From Benincasa hispida (lineage: Eukaryota > Streptophyta > Magnoliopsida > Cucurbitales > Cucurbitaceae): 64,000 nucleotides of DNA. The stretch spans positions 43,925,942 through 43,989,941 of the forward strand of contig NC_052349.1 in NCBI RefSeq assembly GCF_009727055.1, given 5' to 3'. The notes beneath the pieces were generated by a model. It did not search any database and was not told where the DNA came from. It worked only from the letters and a program-made list of their open reading frames with translations. This document shows positions 49,701 to 58,700 of this stretch, piece by piece. How positions within the stretch are numbered: position 1 is the first letter of the stretch; the number at the start of each line of letters is the position of its first letter. Made by a program: the position numbers and the translations under genes.

Positions 49701-52700
49701 CAAGGATTAAATGCACCTATTGCCCGAAACTTAGGGACCAAGGTATTTTTCCCTTAAAAAATTTACCTAAATTATTAGCCATATCCTGAGGGGGAGAATG
49801 TTCCATGTTGCTCCCCAATATCTCTATACTATCGAGTAGTTGTCTTCTTCTTTGATATGAAACCTGTCTTTCTCCAGAGAGGATGACCTATTCCAACAAA
49901 CGAAGGTAGCAGGCATTTCAGTTTCTTCAACTATTGGTATCAAATGAATCGGGAAATCAATCCCTCCACAATTAACAGAACACTTGATTAACATAAACCC
50001 ATCAGAATTACTGATAGCCTTGAACATGATTTCCTTGCCTAACCTTGTATCATCATCACCTTCCTTCAGACCCCCACAATAAACTACCAAACAGGATACG
50101 AATTCCTTCGACCAAAGGTGAGGAACAACATCCATCACCTTAACCCAACCTCCCAGAAAAACCAATATCCTCCCCACCACAAATCTTTTCTAGTTTCAAG
50201 GAATTATCTCAACAGTGCACCCTTATAAAACCCTTCTTCCAAACTTGTTATAGCGTTTATATTAGTATAGTTGTAATATTGTAAATATCTTAGACTTATT
50301 TCTCTTTTTCACTTTCTATTACTTGGGTTACATTTGTACACTTGTCTATGTATCTCTTTAGTGAATGAAATAGATTATGGTTGTTCTTCCAAACCTTCAG
50401 TTTTTACATACTATTATAGCACTAGGTATTTTTCAACAATTACGGTTTGTCAACAATTAGGATTTTGTGAACCTTTAGGTTTGGGGTTAGGACCCTCTTG
50501 TTTCCATGTTCGATTGTGTGAACTTGTCCCTCTAAACTTATACCTGCTGCCACTAATGTCTATTTCCACCGCCATCTATCCCAAAAGGGAGCCCAATTAC
50601 CAATCAGCTTAACCCTTAAATCCAGTCAGCATCTTACCAGGGCATGAAGCTCACACGTCGCCGCAAGTCCATGTCGTTTTCCCACGTACAAGCACATGAA
50701 TCAGCTCGTTTAAAATCTTCCTCATGGTTTCTCTTTCTGAAAGTTTCAAAGGGTCTTCCATTCAAGATATTGATCGTAGTTGGGAGAGCTTTATAGTTCC
50801 TTTTTAAGTGGAAGTTTCAAAGGGTTTTCCATTCAAGATATTAATCGTAGCTGGAAGGTTAAACTGCAAAGCCGAACACGTGCCTATTCTTTACCTTGGT
50901 CTACCGTTGGGTGAATACCCTAAACAAGTTTGTTTCTACCAACCAATGATAGATAAAATTCATGCAACACTAGACAAATGGAGATTTAATTTGTCTAGAG
51001 GAGGGAGAGCTACTTTATGCAAATCAGTGTGACCCTACCTTCTTACATATTATATGTCTCTATTCTTAATGCCTGAAAACATCATCTCTATTCTGGAAAG
51101 AATCATGAGGAACTTCTTTTGGGAAGGACATAACAGAAGCAAGATCAATGATTAGGTGAAGTAGGAACTTGTCACAAGATCTCAAACAGATGGAAGTCTT
51201 GGTTTTGGGGGCCTTGAAGCAAAGAACTTGGCTCTCTTAGCTAAATAAGGATGGCGATACATTGAAGAAGAAAATTCATTTTGGAGTCAGGTTGTTAGAA
51301 GTATTCATGGAAAAGACTCCTTCAATTGGCACACGGCCGGTAAAGAAGGAAAAAGCTTGAAAAGTCCTTGGATAAGCATATCTAGAACTTGGTTGAAGAT
51401 GGATGTATTGGCTACTTTTAAACTTGGAAATGGTAGCAAGATTGTCAACATTCTTGTGTGGATCATGATTTTGTAAGGCACTTTCGAAGACAGCCTGAGG
51501 CATGTCAACATTCTTGTGTGGATCATGATTTTTGGACACCTAAACTGCTCCTCAGTAATGCAATGGAAGCTTCCATCTAGCTGTTTGTGCCCCTCTATTT
51601 GTCCTGTGTAAACAGCATGGAGGAGATTTGCAGCATCTTTTTTTCACTTGCTCATACTCTGCACACTGCTGGTGGAAATTATTCTCTATCTTTAATATAT
51701 CATGGGTGTTTGGAGAGGTTTTCAGCGACAATATACAGCAGCTATTAATAGGCCCACATTTAAAAGGGAGTTCTCAGCTGATTTGGTACAATGCGGTTAA
51801 GGCTTTGTTGGCTGATTTATGGTTTGATAGAAACTAAAGGGTGTTTCATGACAAGCTCCTTGAATGGTTGGGTGGGTTTGAAATTGCTGAGCGGAATGCT
51901 TCTTCTTGGTGCAGCTTATCCAAGCATTTTGAAGACTATTCTATTCAAGATTTTTGTTTAAATTGACATGCTTTTATTTCTCCAACTTAATATTTGTTTT
52001 GGTCGTACTGATTTGGACTGGATGTTGTTTTTGTTGTTTTTTTGCATTTGATTGAACAATTGTAGGATGTTTCATTTTATAGGCATGATGAGGATGCTAA
52101 AGAGGGTGTCCAACCTAGTTGAGATTCCAAGGTGCATCTCCTGATCCCTCCTTTTGTATTTTGAGTTTTGTCTCATTTCATTAATTCAATGAAGAGACTC
52201 GTTTTCTTTTTTAAAAAAAAAATAAAAAAAATAAAAAATAAAAAATAAAATATTGGAGCTTTTCTAACTCTAAGTGTTTTGTTTATTTTATGTTCATTGA
52301 TGTTGTTACTTCTTGTTTCCTTTGTATCTAGGGGCATTAGTTGCTTGTCGTTCTCTGAATGAAAAGTGTGGTAAACTTTCCAAGAAAAGGAAAAGGAAAA
52401 AGGGGAAAAAAAAACTCTAAGATGAAATAATTCAATGAAAGACAAAGCAGCATCTTCGGAAAAGAACCTATGGGAAATGCCTACAAGATTCCTTAAATGG
52501 TTATTGACTAATAGAATTTATGTGCAAAGCTCAAAAGAGAGAGAGAGAGAGAGAATGAGAGAGAGACTGTTACTACCTCTGCAAAGTTTCTTTGGTCTGA
52601 AGTAAGTCGTTTGCTAGACAATTCTTTCAGAACTCGAAATAAAACCATAAGGATTCGGTGGCTTAAAAGAACATCTGCAGATTGAAGTTGTTGTATCAAC

Positions 52701-55700
52701 ACAGGGAAGAGGTCTGACCTGTGTTATTCATAATACTGTGCAAGTTAGCATGTAAGGACTATCATTTCTCATATGCATAAAAGAGCAGTTAGATTGGAGA
52801 CAACGAGGATCAAAAAGACAAAAAAATATTTATATAACTAGATTGTTGGTACTTGTAGTAAAATTTAAAAATATATATATATAGAATGTCACGCAAAATT
52901 ATGAACCAATTGACTTTTTTATTTAATATCTTTGAAGTACCCTTTCATTGGAAGAAAACAAAATAAGATAAGCTCCCGACCCGAGAGTTCTTTCAAGGAT
53001 GTTACTAAAAAAACCTCCAGGTAGAGACAATAATAATATTTTTATTCAAATTTTAAAATTTTAAATAAAAAACCCTCCTCAAAAGCACCTTTCCCTGTTG
53101 ACTATTCTTTAAGTAATAATCATGAATACAAAGGTCACATACTACAGTTTATCTGCGTTGAAAGTTTGTCTTCATAAGAAGCAATTTTATGAAATTTACA
53201 TAGGGAATCAAGAGAAGGGGGAAGAGAAAGATTAGATAATGGCTCCCAACTAGAACAACTTAAATACTTCACAAACAAAATTTATCGTTTCAATGGGGAC
53301 ACATCAGGGACCAACCCCTCTTCACTTTAACAACTCTTGGCTTAAGCAAAGTTCTTACCCTCCTTTGCTCTAATAATGGTGTGGAGTAATCATCCCATGA
53401 GGGGTTGGAAATGGCACGGGTTGATGGCCAAATTAAAAGCTTTCAAACGAGAAGAGGTAAATTACAGACTAACACGTGGGTGTTCGACTTTGAAGAGAGC
53501 TTGAGGAGGATGAAATCACTAAATGGGCGTCATTACCTTAGCTCACAAGGTTGTGGTTCTTACAAATGGTTCAGATAGATGGATTTGGCTGAAGAATTCC
53601 TCTCCTGGGTACACGGTGAAGTCCAACAACCACTATCTAGGAATGGAAATAGCTTAAGAAAACAAAGATTTTCCTTTGGGATCTAAGACACAAGACAATC
53701 AACACCAATGACAGACTACAAAAAAGCTCCCTCACCAAAAAAATATCCCCTTTTATTTGTGTTTTTTGTTGGAGAAATTTAAAAACTCATAGCCCCCTTT
53801 TGATCACATTCTCCTTTGGCGTGCAATTTTGGATTGCAACTATTCCTTTGGCTAGTATACTATGGTGTGCATCAACATATGATAACTTGTAATACAAGTT
53901 ATTGTATCTCTTTTTCCTAAAACAATTAAGAAAAATCATGGAAAATGTGACAGCTTGGAAAGAAGATCATGGAATTAATTATATTATGCGATCGCATGTG
54001 AACACAGTCTCGTAATCCAAAAGTTATAAAAAATCGTGCTTTGTGAATGCAGAAATCTATTCATGCGATCACAAAATGTCACCGCAAAAGAAAATTCCTA
54101 ACACCAAAATTGGATTCGCATGGTAGGAATGCATAACTTCATGCGATAGAATGTGACATGACGCTTAGGGCGGTGGAGGTCAAATCAAAGACAAAGTTGA
54201 TAGCCGACAAGAAAGCTTTATGGCAGAGCCAATGAACTTCTGACGCGGAGCAGGCGACGCATCAGGGTATAGAAATTAATGCACCTTGTCAGTTCAATCA
54301 TCAGTGAGAGTAGAAGAAATTCCCTTTGACGCCTATAAATATGCACGAGATTTCCATACAAAGGGAGCCAAGTGTGAAGACATTAGAGGAAACTCTGCAC
54401 AATTTCTCACTTCATAAACACTTCTCTTCGAGCCCTCATGAAATCTTGAGTGAGAGCTCAAGATTTCTTCTAGAAAACCAAGGGGAGACTTCACCTTCAG
54501 CACAATCTAGCAAAGCAGTCATCTATAAAGCCAGAAGGAGCAAAGAATTGTACCCCACGGCTTGATATTCTATCTCTATCTCTTTTTTCGATATTGTTGT
54601 CATTTACATTGTGTAAAACGTTGCAAAACTTCTTTTATCAATATGAATGCATATATAGTATTTTGTTCATCCATCTCTTCACCTACCATGAGCAACTAAT
54701 TTCTTAATGGGTTGAGAAACATTGCAACTAACATAAACCAAGTAAAGCTTAATCGTGCGCTCAACTTGTTTTATGTATGCTTTATAAACTATTTGAATAA
54801 GTCGAAAGATTGTTCTAAATAGAATGAATCTAGGCTTGAAAGAGCAAAAGATTTGGACCTCATAAAACAAGAAGAGATTACCTTTAGGAATAAAGAGACA
54901 TCTTTTGCATCAAACATTTATCACATGCATCCTAGAAATAGGATTTGGTGGCTAAATACATTGAGAAGTGTAGGTTCTGACTTTTGAGTGATTTGCTTGA
55001 ACGCGTTATTTGTGTAATTACTTAGGAATTGTTAGTGAATATTTTTCTCAACTCTACTTTTATTCATTGGAAATCAAAATCTCTCCACATAGGCTGTTTT
55101 GCTTACAATTGTGATTACCATCGCATCCACCATTATTTTAGTGATAGAATAGGAACAAATTCATTGCGTACTTAACAAAATAACTCGCATAAAGATCGAA
55201 ACAATCATTGTTAATGCATCAATAGAATGCAATCCCCGAGTTCGACCCTGGACTCACCAGGATTCTAGTTGGATTTATATTTGGGTCTAACTAGGTAAAA
55301 CAATGCGTTTCTAAGGTATCACATAGTAATTAATCCATCGCATAACGAGAACGCATCAAACATACATGATTTTCTCTCCTATTTTCTGATGGGGCATCCT
55401 TTCAAAGCCCAAAAGATCTTGTGGACTCACTAGCCTAGTCAAACTTTTCTGTTGGACCCTTTGGTGGGAGAGAAACAATCGCATTTCAATGACAAAGCTA
55501 ACCCCTATGAATATTTTTCGATTTGGTGCTCTATATTCTTTTTAATAAAAACAACAAATTTCATTAAGAAAAAATGAAAGAATACACAGACATACAAAAC
55601 AACCAAGCTCACAAAAGGGAGCTCCCTCAGCAAGAAGGGGCTCTATGTAACAAAATGCCTATAGCCAATAGGATAATTACAACAGTCCTTTAAAATCAAA

Positions 55701-58700
55701 ACCCAAAGAGAAATGTGAAAACGAATGAGGGACCAGACATCCAAAGGATCCCTATCCACACCCCTAAACACTCTCCTATTCTGTTCGCCCCACAAAACCC
55801 ATAAAATTGCACCCACCCTCGCACACCACAAAAAACAGCCTTTGCTCCCAAAAAGCGGATTGAGGAGGAATTCCTCGTTCATAGCATTGGTGTTCCTATG
55901 TCGAGCGATCATCACACCAAACGTTTGGAAGAAAGAATCCCAAACACGAACCACATACTCAACGCCAAAGAATATGGTCCAAGTCTTGCTCCGCCTTCCG
56001 ACAGAGAATACAACAAAAGACCCAACAAGCAAAGGCATCTTCCTCACAAGTCTATCCATCGTGTTAACACGGTCATGAAAAACCTACTAAGTAAAGAATC
56101 TCACCTTCCTAGGGATCTTAATTCTCCAAAGAATCAAAAAGACCGAATCCCCCAAGGGAGGAGAATCAACCAAATATTGAAAGAAAGACTTAGATGTGAA
56201 CCCTTCCGAAGGATTAGGGCTCCAAAATCTGATATCGCTTCTCCCTCTTCTAAACGATCGACTCTCGAGTAAAGAAAGAAGAGCAACCATGTCAGTTGCT
56301 TCCATATTGGAAAGAGGATGACAAAACACAAAGGAAAAAGAATAAGAGCTCTCAGACCACATGAGAAAATCGATAAAAAAATTGGTTTTTAAGAAATGAC
56401 AAATGATACAAATGGGGGAACCAAATCTTCAAACTGTGTTGAAATTATTTTTGTAATACACTACAAATGGTTGGGAGATTTTTCCTTCCCTTTCGTAAAT
56501 TTTAGTCATAAACGAAATACTTGTCTCTTACTAAGAAAAAAAATTTACAAACGAAGTTTGAGTTCAAGGCTTTGCTCCCTTTGAAAATTGATGGCACTCT
56601 AACCAAATCCTCTCTCTGTCGTGATCGAACACAAGCATTAGTCCACATAAATAGTTAGCGGATATCGGGGTGAGAACATTGAAATCACCAAAACAACCGG
56701 AAACCATACCTTCTTTATATCTGTACACCTTGGCTCCATCCCTTGGTTGATTGAATGCTTCGCTATTCTACAACACACTCTATTAAACAAGAGATTCTTC
56801 AAGGAAACTCTATGGAAGGAACAAACCATATGGGTGGAGAATACTATGAGGAAAGGAGTACTAGCGGAAGTGACAAAACCTTTTTTTCTTTTTTCTTTCT
56901 TTTTTTTAATATTAACAACTGCTTTCATTGAGAAAAAATGAAAGAATACAAGGGCATGCAAAAAAAATAAGCCCACAAACACCCACTGAAGAAAGAGTTT
57001 CCAACTAGGAAAGATAAGGCCTAGAGAATAATTACAAAAAGCCTTCGAAACCAAAGCCCATAGAGAAACATGAATCCTCACTAAATACCAAACCTCACTA
57101 TGGTCTCTCTCCACACCTTACAACACTCTATTGTTCCTCTCCCCCCAACGATCCCACAACAATGCACACACCACACCCCCACTAACCGAAGAAAACAACC
57201 TTTCTCTTTGAAAGGCAGATGGAGGAGGAACTCCCCGATCGTCAACCGAACATCCCTCTATCGAGCAAGCATAAAGCCAAACTCCTGCAAGAAGCAATTC
57301 CAACCGGATCTCGCAAACTGACACTCCCACAGAAGATGATCCAGATTTTTCTTTACCTTTCGACAAATGATGCAACAAAAAGGACCCATTAACGAAGGCA
57401 TCTTTCTCAAAATCCTATCCATTGTATCAAAACCCAGGAAAAGAACTTAACTTTTTTAAGAATATCTTTTCTTAAGAATTCAAAAGGCATACGAAAAGAG
57501 AGCTTACAAAAGAAGGAACCAAACTAAAAGAGGGGCCTCAATGAACCTCCAAGTGGGCCTTTCTATTTTTTTAAAAAAATATTTTCGCCTAGTAAGCAAC
57601 ACATCCTCTTGATCCAGAGTGTCTCCTAAACTACGCACTAAAGAGTCATCAGTTCATTGATGGGAAGAGTGGAATCAAAGAATTTTCAATGACAAAGAAA
57701 GATCCTTCAATAGTTTGTTTGAGCATACTATATGCTTAGCTCTCTCGTGGTGTAAATGCACTTCCTCATTATTTAATGAAAAACCAAACTATTATTGAGA
57801 AAAATGAGGGGGAAAGAGGGCAAGGGCTCTTTCCCTCCTTTAATGTGTTTCATACATCAATGAAATTTATTTCTTATCCAATAAAATAACGAAAACAAAA
57901 CAAAACCAAAAAAGGGAAGAAAGATACAAAGAAATAACTTTCAAAAGCTAATCTAAGCTCCTTTTCCAGATTATTATTTATTAATGAGTCCTCTTTTTCT
58001 TTCTCAACAGATTCCCATAAATCAATGGAGAGGCAATTGATCCATAAGACTTTAGCCTTGTCTAGTAGCCGCCCAGGACTAGAGACATCAAAAAGAATGT
58101 ATACTGTTTTCTGGGCACATACATCTCCTCATGAAACAGCCCAAAGACTTCCTCCAAAGTAGCTACTTAAAATTTGCAATGATTATATATTGGTTGATCA
58201 GGGTCCTCTCAGTGAGCCTTACAAAGACAAAAGACAGCAACTCAAAGAGAAAAATAGAAGCGAATTCCTCCTTTCGACTATATTATTTGATTGATTCCTA
58301 TGAATGCATTACACTCCTTAGAGATAGCAACTTTCCAAAGATTTGTACAACACAAAGAAAGGAGTAACGGGCAGGGAAAATAAAAAATTAAAAAAGACTG
58401 CCATTTTCACTGTGCACCATTATCAAAATCTTGAAGCAAGAACAGCAGAGAGCAAATTCCACCTCTTTTTTTTCTTTTTCAATAAGAAACAAATTTCATT
58501 GATGTATGAAGAGGATATTCCATCTCTCAATCAAAAAATCTTCTTCTAAATATAAGAACAAAAAATCATTGCTTAAATCATGTTGACAACACTAAACTTA
58601 TTGGATGAAATATTGTATAGCTTTGGGAATCCATGTGCAAGAGTGTGCCACCTTCCCCTAATGTGATCCAACCAAAAAAAGCGTACAAGAATTTGTGCCC

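Noticed and set aside
54326..54565. 79-codon frame after a TATA-like box
   Set aside because: Inside the solo LTR 53880-55358; the TATA box belongs to the LTR and the frame has no relatives I recognise.
55725..56272. 117- and 124-codon plus-strand frames
   Set aside because: Antisense shadows of the minus-strand LINE C-terminal region at 55541-56370.
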